Below, in pieces: positions 1-5,515 of a stretch of 5,631 nucleotides of DNA. Origin of the DNA: an uncultured Oribacterium sp. (GTDB taxonomy: Bacteria; Bacillota; Clostridia; Lachnospirales; Lachnospiraceae); assembly GCA_902485915.1 (NCBI GenBank), contig CABTMH010000091.1, positions 1 to 5,631 of the forward strand, given 5' to 3'. The notes under the pieces were generated by a model. That model ran no database searches. It was given only the letters and a program-made list of their open reading frames with translations, and was not told the DNA's origin. Position numbers and translations under genes: made by a program. How positions within the stretch are numbered: position 1 is the first letter of the stretch; each line of letters begins with the position of its first letter.

Positions 1-53
1 ACCTTACGTAAGTCTTTATCGCTTACCTTCTTTAATGCTTTCTGATTTTCCAT
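1..53 (-). CDS. PTS mannose/fructose/sorbose-family IID component, N-terminal fragment
   Basis: Only the first 17 codons are present; the gene runs off the left edge. The visible residues, MENQKALKKVSDKDLRKV, resemble the usual charged N-terminus of mannose-family IID proteins, which begin with a K-L-(T/S)-x-x-D-L-x-x-V pattern before the first conserved region. IID is the second membrane component of this PTS class and forms the channel complex with IIC. The start was chosen because its ATG shares one base with the TAA stop of the IIC gene (TAATG) and an AGGGGG ribosome site lies about 10 bases upstream, inside the IIC 3' end. The other nearby ATG, at 60, hits a stop after 14 codons. Assignment rests on position after IIA, IIB and IIC plus the short N-terminal match, so the family is likely but not proven from this fragment. 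Confidence 0.8.
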   Translation of the reverse strand, partial: MENQKALKKVSDKDLRK

Positions 54-796
54 TATGCATTAGCCCCCTTTCCATACAGAACCTTATCCAGGATGAACGC
101 CAGGATCGCGGCGAACATGGTCACACCGATCAGGCTGAGACCGGAATATGCGACGATCAGGAAGCCGAGAAGGAAGTACGGAAACATCTTCTTCGAGAGC
201 ATCGAGCTTAACAGCATCGCAAATCCGAGGGCCGATAAGAGGTTACCGGCGACCGTAAGTCCGTTGGTGATGACCTGTGGAATCGCAGCTACCAGGTTCG
301 TAACCAGATCCGTACCGAAGTAAACGGTCAGGAAGATCGGGATGAAGTAAACCAGCGCGTTGAAGCCGAAGGACCACCAGAGGTGGATATGAATCGCCTT
401 CTTAAACTTTCCTTCCTCGATGGCCTTATCCGCCACATGAGAGAACTGCGCGATCACCATTCGCATGATGACACTCAGGAACTCGCCAATGACGGCGACC
501 GGAACGGCGATGGTCAGCGCCGCCTCGGTAGAGGCACCGGAAAGAATCGCAAACGCAGTGGCGATGATACTTCCGAACTGCATGTTTGGTGGTCCGGCTG
601 CTCCGATCGCTACAAATCCCATGGAAATAAGTTCCAGGGATGCACCTAAAATTACACCCTGTCTGACATCGCCTAATACGAGGCCTGCCAGTGTACTCAG
701 GATCAGTGGTCTGCCGATGTTCTGACGTCCGATCAATCTGGAGTCGATGACACCGACGATACCAACTAAACCGAGTAAGATCGCTTTAATCAGCAT
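53..796 (-). CDS. PTS mannose/fructose/sorbose-family IIC membrane component
   Basis: This 247-residue protein is the sugar-translocating integral membrane subunit of a mannose-family PTS, acting with IID in the cytoplasmic membrane. The family signature is clear at about residues 42-71: G-D-x-R-Q-G-V-I-L-G-A followed by L-E-L-I-x-M-G-F and I-G-A-A-G-P-P-N. Hydrophobic segments at about 2-18, 30-42, 72-88, 92-112, 144-160, 184-200 and 206-237 fit a multi-pass protein, with a charged loop near 120-136. The length is close to the usual 250-270. An AAGGAGAT ribosome site stands 7 bases before the ATG. A 27-base gap separates it from IIB upstream, and its stop overlaps the IID start. The family covers mannose, sorbose, fructose, GalNAc and glycated amino acids; the sequence alone does not fix the substrate, but the neighbouring deglycase suggests a fructoselysine or glucoselysine type. 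Confidence 0.95.
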   Translation of the reverse strand: MLIKAILLGLVGIVGVIDSRLIGRQNIGRPLILSTLAGLVLGDVRQGVILGASLELISMGFVAIGAAGPPNMQFGSIIATAFAILSGASTEAALTIAVPVAVIGEFLSVIMRMVIAQFSHVADKAIEEGKFKKAIHIHLWWSFGFNALVYFIPIFLTVYFGTDLVTNLVAAIPQVITNGLTVAGNLLSALGFAMLLSSMLSKKMFPYFLLGFLIVAYSGLSLIGVTMFAAILAFILDKVLYGKGANA

Positions 797-823
797 ACGA
801 CATCTCCTTTTTTATCTCTATCA

Positions 824-1288
824 TCAGTTATCAAATGATGCATGCTCGATCGGGGAGGATGGCACCATCTGAATATAAATCTTCTTTCCCATCGAAATCA
901 GTTCCTGGGTGGCCTTCAGCTCTGCTTCATTTAAGTACACGGCCTTACCGTACTCCTTCGAACCGGCCTTCTTCGCCACACCGCCATAATTGATTTCGGC
1001 TACCTCCGGAAGCTCCTTCGCAAGCTGAAGTGCTTCCGCCGGCCCCTTGACGATGATCATGATGTTCTTATCTGCATGCTCATCCACCAGCATCCGAAGC
1101 TGTGAAAACGGGATGATGCTGAGCTCACAGTCGACCGGCTTCGCGATGCTGAGTGCCATCATGCTGATCGGATCATTCGGAACCTTATCATCGGCGACGA
1201 TGATGTAGTTAGTACCTACCTGTTTGGTCCAGGAAAAAATTACCTGGCCATGTAAAAGACGATGATCTACACGAACGAGCTTAATCAT
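824..1288 (-). CDS. PTS mannose/fructose/sorbose-family IIB component
   Basis: This 154-residue cytoplasmic domain accepts phosphate from IIA and passes it to the incoming sugar. The N-terminus carries the family hallmark V-D-H-R-L-L-H-G-Q-V; His13 within L-H-G-Q-V is the expected phosphorylation site, a histidine rather than the cysteine of other PTS IIB families. Further family features are the I-N-Y-G-G-V turn at about 99-104 and M-V-P-S near 141. Length is normal for a stand-alone IIB (about 155-165). The start ATG overlaps the IIA stop as ATGA, and the GGAGG ribosome site lies inside the last codons of IIA, so the two are probably translationally coupled. The gene ends in a tandem TGATGA. 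Here IIA and IIB are separate proteins, unlike the fused IIAB of E. coli ManX. Confidence 0.95.
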   Translation of the reverse strand: MIKLVRVDHRLLHGQVIFSWTKQVGTNYIIVADDKVPNDPISMMALSIAKPVDCELSIIPFSQLRMLVDEHADKNIMIIVKGPAEALQLAKELPEVAEINYGGVAKKAGSKEYGKAVYLNEAELKATQELISMGKKIYIQMVPSSPIEHASFDN

Positions 1289-1707
1289 ACATTCCCTCCA
1301 TTTAAAAAGTTGTTATACAGTACGATGCTCTGGGCTGCACTCTTACAGGTATCATCCAGGTCGAGCTCTTCCCATGTCGTACCGCTCTTCTTCATTGCCA
1401 TGATTTCCAGTACCAGTGGGAGATTCACACCCGCGATCAGCTTTCTCGACGAGCTCATGAATGGTAAGGCGGTATTCGCCGGCGATCCTCCCGGAAGGTC
1501 CAGAAGGACGACCAGATTCCGATCCTTATATTTCTCCTCGATCGTCGCACGGATCTCTTCTGAAAAGTCATCCAGCGACTCTCCGTTTTCGAACGACAGC
1601 GTTCCGAAATCATCCTCGTCGATGTCCAGGATCAGCTTCAATGCATCTGCATATCCCTTGCACAATCCTGCATGTGTAATCATCAGTACATCAAATGCAT
1701 CTTTCAT
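1285..1707 (-). CDS. PTS mannose/fructose/sorbose-family IIA component
   Basis: This 140-residue cytoplasmic domain takes phosphate from HPr and hands it to IIB. The expected phospho-histidine is His12 in the opening strand I-T-H-A-G-L, where most relatives have S-H-G; the Ala replaces the usual Gly but the histidine is intact. The second conserved block L-L-D-L-P-G-G-S-P-A-N-T-A at about 68-80 corresponds to the family D-L-x-G-G-(T/S)-P-x-N, whose Asp supports the histidine. G-V-N-L-P-L-V-L-E at 93-101 is the third conserved block. Length fits the family. The gene overlaps the upstream HAD gene by 17 bases and the downstream IIB by 4. The ribosome site (AAGGATGG, about 8-11 bases before the ATG) is weaker than that of its neighbours, which suggests coupling to translation of the HAD gene. 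Confidence 0.94.
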   Translation of the reverse strand: MKDAFDVLMITHAGLCKGYADALKLILDIDEDDFGTLSFENGESLDDFSEEIRATIEEKYKDRNLVVLLDLPGGSPANTALPFMSSSRKLIAGVNLPLVLEIMAMKKSGTTWEELDLDDTCKSAAQSIVLYNNFLNGGNV

Positions 1708-2377
1708 AGTCTATACCATCCTTACGCAGTTTCTCTATGATTGGAATAGCCTCTGATAACGAGGCGATAATTTTTATGGTCTGTCGCTTCTGGACTTCCG
1801 TCGGCGGCATCAGATCCGGCACCATGATGACCGGGATCCTGGCATTCCAGGCTGCCTGAACGCCCACCTTCGAGTCTTCGAAAACCAGTGCATCCTCCGG
1901 TGCTGTATGCATCTTCGCAAGCACCTTCAGATAGGCTTCCGGTGAAGGCTTCCGCTCGACGACTTCATCTCCACAGCAGATATAGTCAAAGTACTGTATG
2001 AGCTGTAAGCGAGTCAGGCGCTCCTCCGTCAGTGGTCGACTGGTGGCGGTGGCTACCGCACACGGAAGTCCGGCTTTTTTGATGAAGTTAAGGAGTTCCA
2101 CGGCACCTGGTTTCACACGAAGCGCGTGCTCCAGACGCTCTGCTCCGTTCCGACGGGCGACTTCCATGAAGTCCACTGTGGAGCAGCGTCCACGGAACAG
2201 CTCTTCCATGTAATCATACACCGGCTGTCCACTGCGACCAACCACATTCAGAAAGTCCTCTCTCTTCCAGTCGTCGATTCCGAAGTCTCTCGCCGTATCA
2301 TACCATACATCCTGCCATACCCGCTCTGTATCGAGCAGCAGTCCATCTACATCAAAAATAACCAGTTTAAGCGACAT
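1691..2377 (-). CDS. HAD-superfamily hydrolase, beta-phosphoglucomutase/sugar-phosphatase type
   Basis: This 228-residue cytoplasmic protein has every HAD active-site motif. Motif I is F-D-V-D-G-L-L-L-D-T-E at 8-18, with nucleophile Asp9 and acid/base Asp11. Motif II is Thr110 in V-A-T-A-T-S. Motif III is Lys143 in E-R-K-P-S-P-E-A-Y. Motif IV is V-F-E-D-S at 165-169, with Glu167 and Asp168 as Mg2+ ligands. A helical C1 cap occupies about residues 17-85. This architecture is typical of phosphatases or mutases acting on sugar phosphates; motif I fits both beta-phosphoglucomutase-like and phosphatase members. A GAGG ribosome site sits 7 to 8 bases before the ATG, 24 bases after the deglycase stop, and the 3' end overlaps IIA. 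Placement between deglycase and PTS implies action on a phosphorylated intermediate or product of this pathway. The exact substrate cannot be read from the sequence. Confidence 0.92.
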   Translation of the reverse strand: MSLKLVIFDVDGLLLDTERVWQDVWYDTARDFGIDDWKREDFLNVVGRSGQPVYDYMEELFRGRCSTVDFMEVARRNGAERLEHALRVKPGAVELLNFIKKAGLPCAVATATSRPLTEERLTRLQLIQYFDYICCGDEVVERKPSPEAYLKVLAKMHTAPEDALVFEDSKVGVQAAWNARIPVIMVPDLMPPTEVQKRQTIKIIASLSEAIPIIEKLRKDGIDYERCI

Positions 2378-2401
2378 ATATCTTCCTCTTCGTACTGTAT
2401 C

Positions 2402-3379
2402 TTAGTACTGCATCTGCCACATGTAACGACGAACATCGAGTGAGTGACCACGCTCGAAGGCGATCGCCTCTACGAAGTGGCGGATCACTACGCCGGAAAG
2501 GATGGCTGCAACATATGGCTTCGCCTCATCGGCTACAGTAGAAAGATCGAGATCCTTCTGATCGAGTACGAGCAGATCCTCTGTAAACTTCTTTGCGAAG
2601 TTCTCTACACGCTCATCGAGGTGTCTGGTGTTACCGATGGACTTTACAAGCATGAATGGAACATCGTAATCGGTTACCTCGAACGGGCCGTGGAAGTACT
2701 CACCGGAGTGGATGCATCCGGAGTTGATCCACTGCATCTCCATGAACCAGCACATCGCGGTGGAGTAAACCTCACCATAGTTGATGCCACTGCCGATGGT
2801 GTAGATGGTCTTCTCACGCTTGTTGCGCTTCGCCCATGCCTTCGCCTGTGCATCGTACTGTGCCTTCGCCTGTGCAGAAAGATCGGTCAGCTTCTCGAGC
2901 TCCTTCAGGCATACATCCCACTTCGCATCCGGAGCGAGTACGGAAAGAAGGCTGAAAAGTAAGCCGTAAAGGATACCCTTATTCTTATCAGAATCGCTTA
3001 CTTCCTTACCCCAGTCATAGTGAACAGGATACTCTGCCGCCTCCCAGAGTGGAGAACCCTCGAGGTTGGATAAGCAGATCGTAAGGGCGCCCTTGGAACG
3101 TGCAAGCTTCGTTGCTTCTACGGTCTCCGGTGTGTTTCCGGAATGTGAGCATGAGATCACGACAGAATTCTCATTGAGACGCTTCGGCGTATCGTATACG
3201 AACTCGTTCGCGGTGTATACGTGGGAAGGAATCGAACTCTCCTTATCGAACATATACTGTCCAGCCATAAGCACGGCCTGGGATCCGCCACAAGCGACGA
3301 AATAAACCTCATTGACCTCCTTTCTGGCCTTCACTGCCTCAACTGCGGCCTTAATCTGTGATGCATGTAAGTCTCTCAT
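2402..3379 (-). CDS. frlB: Two-SIS-domain sugar-amine 6-phosphate deglycase (FrlB/FraB/GfrF family)
   Basis: This 325-residue protein belongs to the SIS deglycases that split 6-phosphorylated Amadori compounds into hexose 6-phosphate and an amino acid. The first SIS domain (about 20-150) has Y-F-V-A-C-G-G-S at 26-33 and S-C-S-H-S-G-N-T at 76-83, the phosphosugar-binding loops. The second (about 185-315) has T-I-G-S-G at 194-198 and S-G-E-Y-F-H-G-P at 225-232. Glu214 and His230 match in spacing, and by my recollection in number, the catalytic pair reported for Salmonella FraB. The C-terminal R-R-Y ... Y resembles E. coli FrlB. An AAGGAGG site lies 4 bases before the ATG, rather close. It leads the operon, followed by HAD and a PTS. 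The substrate could be fructoselysine, glucoselysine or another glycated amino acid phosphate; glucosamine-6-phosphate synthase is excluded because no amidotransferase domain is present. Confidence 0.85.
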   Translation of the reverse strand: MRDLHASQIKAAVEAVKARKEVNEVYFVACGGSQAVLMAGQYMFDKESSIPSHVYTANEFVYDTPKRLNENSVVISCSHSGNTPETVEATKLARSKGALTICLSNLEGSPLWEAAEYPVHYDWGKEVSDSDKNKGILYGLLFSLLSVLAPDAKWDVCLKELEKLTDLSAQAKAQYDAQAKAWAKRNKREKTIYTIGSGINYGEVYSTAMCWFMEMQWINSGCIHSGEYFHGPFEVTDYDVPFMLVKSIGNTRHLDERVENFAKKFTEDLLVLDQKDLDLSTVADEAKPYVAAILSGVVIRHFVEAIAFERGHSLDVRRYMWQMQY

Positions 3380-3392
3380 AATTCCTCCTTAA

Positions 3393-3416
3393 AATGATAA
3401 TTGATTATATATCATT
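3393..3416. repeat. AT-rich inverted repeat in the operon leader
   Basis: AATGATA at 3393-3399 and its reverse complement TATCATT at 3410-3416 flank a 10-base spacer, between the predicted transcription start and the ribosome site. The position would suit an operator for a local regulator. The base composition is so AT-rich that a 7-base arm can arise by chance. Confidence 0.25.
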
Positions 3417-3435
3417 ATATAACTTTATGAGACTT

Positions 3436-3463
3436 ATTATATACATGTAGCACAAATAAGCAA
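3436..3463 (-). promoter_or_regulatory. Sigma-A promoter of the deglycase-PTS operon
   Basis: On the minus strand a perfect -10 TATAAT lies at 3441-3436 and a -35 TTGCTT at 3463-3458, separated by 16 bases. The -35 keeps the TTG of the consensus. A start near 3429 would give a leader of about 50 bases before the deglycase ATG. No sigma-54 -24/-12 element was found upstream, although many mannose-family PTS operons use LevR and sigma-54. A second TATAAT-like stretch further down in the AT-rich leader has no convincing -35. Confidence 0.65.
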
Positions 3464-3472
3464 GCGCTTTTT
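3459..3472 (-). promoter_or_regulatory. cre-like catabolite control site overlapping the -35
   Basis: The minus strand reads AAAAAGCGCTTGCT, containing the 8-base palindrome AAGCGCTT. Against the CcpA cre consensus TGWAANCGNTNWCA, the core and the downstream C match but the outer bases differ. It overlaps the -35 hexamer, a placement at which bound CcpA would repress. This suits a carbon-source operon in the Bacillota. The call is a pattern match only. Confidence 0.45.
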
Positions 3473-3478
3473 TCTTTT

Positions 3479-3538
3479 TTACCATAAATTTTCACAAGAG
3501 TAGATATAACCATGAGTAATCATTATTTTTTTAACCAT
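3479..3538. repeat. Three TAACCAT-like direct repeats upstream of the promoter
   Basis: TAACCAT occurs at 3507-3513 and again at 3532-3538, and a one-mismatch copy, TTACCAT, at 3479-3485. Starts are 28 and 25 bases apart. They lie roughly 50 to 110 bases upstream of the predicted start of the deglycase-PTS operon, where an activator could bind. No gene overlaps them. The repeats are short and the role is inference. Confidence 0.3.
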
Positions 3539-3545
3539 ACGGTAC

Positions 3546-3599
3546 AAAAAACCAGCCCCTCTTACGAGCGTCTCAAACGCTTCGCAAGAAGAGCTGGTT
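3546..3599 (-). terminator. Strong intrinsic terminator of the DUF436-yggS transcript
   Basis: On the minus strand the arms at 3599-3577 and 3571-3550 form a stem of 22 pairs with one bulged A and a 5-base loop (TTGAG), followed by six T residues at 3551-3546, two of which pair in the stem. Three positions are G-U pairs in the minus-strand RNA but C-A mismatches in plus-strand RNA, and the plus side lacks a U-tract. This fixes the orientation. It lies about 90 bases after the yggS stop and insulates that cluster from the deglycase-PTS promoter. Confidence 0.85.
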
Positions 3600-3661
3600 C
3601 TGTTCTTACTTCCATCATTTCGTGACGATTCGATGGCGATTATTCTGTCTTAAGAATTTCG

Positions 3662-3682
3662 TAATGGGGTCTAACCCCATTA
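3662..3682. repeat. Perfect 9-base hairpin with GGGGT/ACCCC arms
   Basis: TAATGGGGT (3662-3670) and ACCCCATTA (3674-3682) form a perfect stem around a 3-base loop, starting 4 bases after the yggS stop. On the minus strand no U-tract follows, so it is a poor terminator for yggS. On the plus strand ATTTTT follows, but no plus-strand gene ends here. The GGGGTTAGACCCC core resembles a dispersed GGGGTC-A-GACCCC-type repeat that I recall from intergenic regions of varied bacteria, so a repetitive palindromic element is possible. Confidence 0.5.
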
Positions 3683-3686
3683 ATTT

Positions 3687-4415
3687 TTACGCCTTCGCGG
3701 AGTAGTCACGTGCTCCGTAGATGGCGGTGCCGATGCGGACGATGTTTGCGCCTTCCGCGATGGCGAGCGGGTAATCGCCGCTCATGCCCATGGAGAGGTA
3801 CTGCATGTCGACGCTGCCGGCGTAGCGCTGCGCGGCTTCCTCGTAGAGTCCGCGCATCTTCGCAAAGAAGCGGCGGGTCTCGTCTTCGCTGGCGTCCGCT
3901 GGCGGGATCGCCATGAGGCCACGGATATGCAGGTGCGGGGTCGTCGCGAGCAGGCTCTCAAACAGAGACCAGAGGCCGTCTGCATTGACCCCGCTCTTAC
4001 TGCTTTCTTCACCGATGTTGACTTCGAGAAGGATATCCTGCTGAAGCGCCCGCTTCGCGGCTTCCTTCTCGATCGCGAGGGCGAGGTGCTCGCTGTCCAC
4101 GCTCTGAATCAGCACCGCACGGCCGACGACCTTCTTCACCTTGTTGGTCTGAAGGTGTCCGATGAAGTGCCCCGGCTTCCCGAGGTAGGCACCCGCATCC
4201 GTCTTCTCCACGAGCTCCTGTACATGGTTCTCACCGAAGATATCGATCGGAAGCGCCGCACTTGCCATCACCTCCTCCACGGTGCGCGTTTTACACGCCG
4301 CGCAGAGAAGAATCTCCTCCGGCTTCCGCCCGGCACGAATCGCCGCCTCGGCCATCGTACGGCGGATCTCCGCGACCGCCTGCTGCATCCGCTCCAGCTG
4401 TTCTTTCTCCATCAT
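3687..4415 (-). CDS. yggS: YggS/PLPBP family pyridoxal phosphate homeostasis protein
   Basis: This 242-residue cytoplasmic protein is a single-domain fold-type III PLP-binding protein, related to the alanine racemase barrel but with no known catalytic activity; the family buffers PLP levels and affects amino-acid metabolism. The PLP lysine is Lys42 in L-C-A-A-C-K-T, where many relatives have A-V-S-K. Other family blocks are F-G-E-N-H-V-Q-E at 60-67, H-F-I-G-H-L-Q-T-N-K at 83-92, E-V-N-I-G-E-E-S-S-K-S-G at 131-142, M-G-M-S-G-D-Y at 209-215 and I-V-R-I-G-T-A-I-Y-G at 225-234. Length is slightly above the usual 225-235. The first of two adjacent ATGs is 6 bases after GGAGG and makes an ATGA overlap with the upstream stop; the second, at 4412, is also possible. 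Unlike in many Gram-positive genomes, sepF does not follow; a terminator does. Confidence 0.95.
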   Translation of the reverse strand: MMEKEQLERMQQAVAEIRRTMAEAAIRAGRKPEEILLCAACKTRTVEEVMASAALPIDIFGENHVQELVEKTDAGAYLGKPGHFIGHLQTNKVKKVVGRAVLIQSVDSEHLALAIEKEAAKRALQQDILLEVNIGEESSKSGVNADGLWSLFESLLATTPHLHIRGLMAIPPADASEDETRRFFAKMRGLYEEAAQRYAGSVDMQYLSMGMSGDYPLAIAEGANIVRIGTAIYGARDYSAKA

Positions 4416-4984
4416 GCCTGTCCTCCCTCATACGGCGTGTAGTGGGCGCGCTCGCCGCCCCATAATCTCGGACGCGTCATCGCACATACGACATGTGCCT
4501 GCCCGATGCTCGCGATACTTAGTCTCACCGGAACCGCGACGCTCTTCAGATGCATCCCGATCAGCGTATCGCCGATATCGATGCCCGCATCTGCACGCAC
4601 CGCTTCCACTGCCACCGGATCCGTGAACTGCTGCCAGCAGGTCGTCGCCCAGCTGCCGCCCGCATGCGGCCATGGACAGACGGACACGATCTCATATCCG
4701 TTCCGTACAGCACACGTCCGCTCGACGATCAGCGCACGATTCAGATGCTCGCAACACTGTGCAGCGAGGTCAATGCCTCTGTCCTGCAGCACCGGCGCGA
4801 TGCCCTGATAAACGGCGGCCGCTACATCCATGCTGCCGATCTTTCCGATATGGCCACCCAGAATCTCACTCGAAGAACAGCCCACGACGACGACACTATG
4901 CTCACGCAGTTCCGTCCGATCCAGAAGCTCACGGATCACCTGAGCTGCCTCTGTAGAGATGGCCTGAAATTCAGAATCTGTCAT
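4412..4984 (-). CDS. ywlG: DUF436 / UPF0340 family protein (YwlG-like)
   Basis: This 190-residue protein matches the DUF436 (UPF0340) family, of unknown function. Conserved blocks are V-G-C-S-S-S-E-I-L-G-G-H-I-G at 34-47, C-E-H-L-N-R-A at 78-84, A-G-G-S-W-A at 108-113, D-A-G-I-D-I-G-D-T-L-I-G-M-H at 132-145, V-P-V-R at 151-154 and T-R-P-R-L-W-G-G-E-R-A at 170-180. Recurrent Cys, His and Glu residues in these blocks suggest a conserved active or binding site. An upstream GTG at 5044 leaves the frame open but lacks a ribosome site and family similarity. The ATG at 4984 follows AGAGGTGATTTT and gives a length close to B. subtilis YwlG (about 180), so it was chosen. The stop overlaps the yggS start by 4 bases, implying coupled translation. 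It may be read from def 120 bases upstream or from a weak local promoter. Confidence 0.9.
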   Translation of the reverse strand: MTDSEFQAISTEAAQVIRELLDRTELREHSVVVVGCSSSEILGGHIGKIGSMDVAAAVYQGIAPVLQDRGIDLAAQCCEHLNRALIVERTCAVRNGYEIVSVCPWPHAGGSWATTCWQQFTDPVAVEAVRADAGIDIGDTLIGMHLKSVAVPVRLSIASIGQAHVVCAMTRPRLWGGERAHYTPYEGGQA

Positions 4985-5032
4985 AAAATCACCTCTGCTT
5001 ATAATCTCCATATGATCTATGTTCGTTTTCCT

Positions 5033-5061
5033 AGTATACGGCACGCCATGGACGAAAAGAA
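5033..5061 (-). promoter_or_regulatory. Weak candidate promoter before the DUF436 gene
   Basis: In the 120-base gap between def and the DUF436 gene, the minus strand has TATACT at 5038-5033 with TTCTTT at 5061-5056, spaced by 17 bases. The -35 is poor. No terminator hairpin with a U-tract was seen in this gap, so read-through from def is equally plausible. Confidence 0.25.
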
Positions 5062-5104
5062 TACCCAGTTCGTGTATTTTCGATGCCCCCAGTTTCGGCG
5101 GGAC

Positions 5105-5515
5105 TTAAATGATCCGTCCCTCCAGATGGTCGCACTCATGCTGCACGATTTCAGCCGGCCAGTCCTGCAGGGTCAGTGTCTGCTTCTTCCAGTTCATGTC
5201 CTCGTACTCGACCGTGATCTCCTGGTAGCGAAGCGTCTTCCGGACGCCATCCAGCGAGAGACAGCCCTCCTCCGCTTCATAGGGGCCGCTTTTCGACGTG
5301 ATCACCGGATTAAACATCACGACATCAAGCACACCCATATTTACGATGATGATACGCTTCTTCACGCCGATCATGTTCGCCGCCATCCCTACGCAGCGCT
5401 CCCGATTCGCCCGCAGCGTATCCTGCAGATCACGTCCTACCTGCAGATCCTCTCTCGTCGCCGGTTCCGATTTCTGGCCGAGAAAGAACACATCCCGACA
5501 TACCGGTTTAATCAT
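5105..5515 (-). CDS. def: Peptide deformylase, short clostridial-type
   Basis: This 136-residue metalloenzyme is predicted to remove the formyl group from the N-terminal formyl-methionine of nascent proteins. Motif II, E-E-G-C-L-S-L at 82-88, supplies metal ligand Cys85. Motif III, Q-H-E-C-D-H at 125-130, supplies His126 and His130 with catalytic Glu127. Motif I reads C-V-G-M-A-A-N-M-I-G at 41-50: the usual glutamine is replaced by Met48. The protein is shorter than the 150-190 of common deformylases because it ends just after motif III; I recall a clostridial subgroup of this length with the same motif I. AGGGGG lies 7 bases before the ATG. The ATG overlaps the upstream TGA by 4 bases in one of the two possible frames of that gene. 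It is probably a second, specialised deformylase rather than a broken one. Confidence 0.93.
   Translation of the reverse strand: MIKPVCRDVFFLGQKSEPATREDLQVGRDLQDTLRANRERCVGMAANMIGVKKRIIIVNMGVLDVVMFNPVITSKSGPYEAEEGCLSLDGVRKTLRYQEITVEYEDMNWKKQTLTLQDWPAEIVQHECDHLEGRII

Noticed and set aside
1262..1756. A 164-codon, serine-rich open frame on the plus strand
   Set aside because: It mirrors the IIA gene and the ends of its neighbours; serine richness is what antisense reading of acidic codons gives.
2394..2410. Repeat of CAGTAC around the deglycase stop codon
   Set aside because: Two six-base copies, one of them coding; too short to imply a site.
2444..2962. A 172-codon open frame on the plus strand
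   Set aside because: It is fully antisense to the second half of the deglycase gene, whose catalytic residues and family match are clear. It has no ribosome site and no domain.
3380..3545. A riboswitch or T-box in the deglycase-PTS leader
   Set aside because: The predicted leader is only about 50 bases, very AT-rich, and has no terminator/antiterminator pair or T-box sequence.
4985..5044. N-terminal extension of the DUF436 protein from a GTG at 5044
   Set aside because: There is no ribosome site before the GTG, the extra 20 residues do not fit the family N-terminus, and the ATG at 4984 has a strong AGAGGTGAT site.
5064..5094. Direct repeat CCCAGTT at 5064-5070 and 5088-5094
   Set aside because: Seven bases at a 24-base step with no other copy; not distinguishable from chance.
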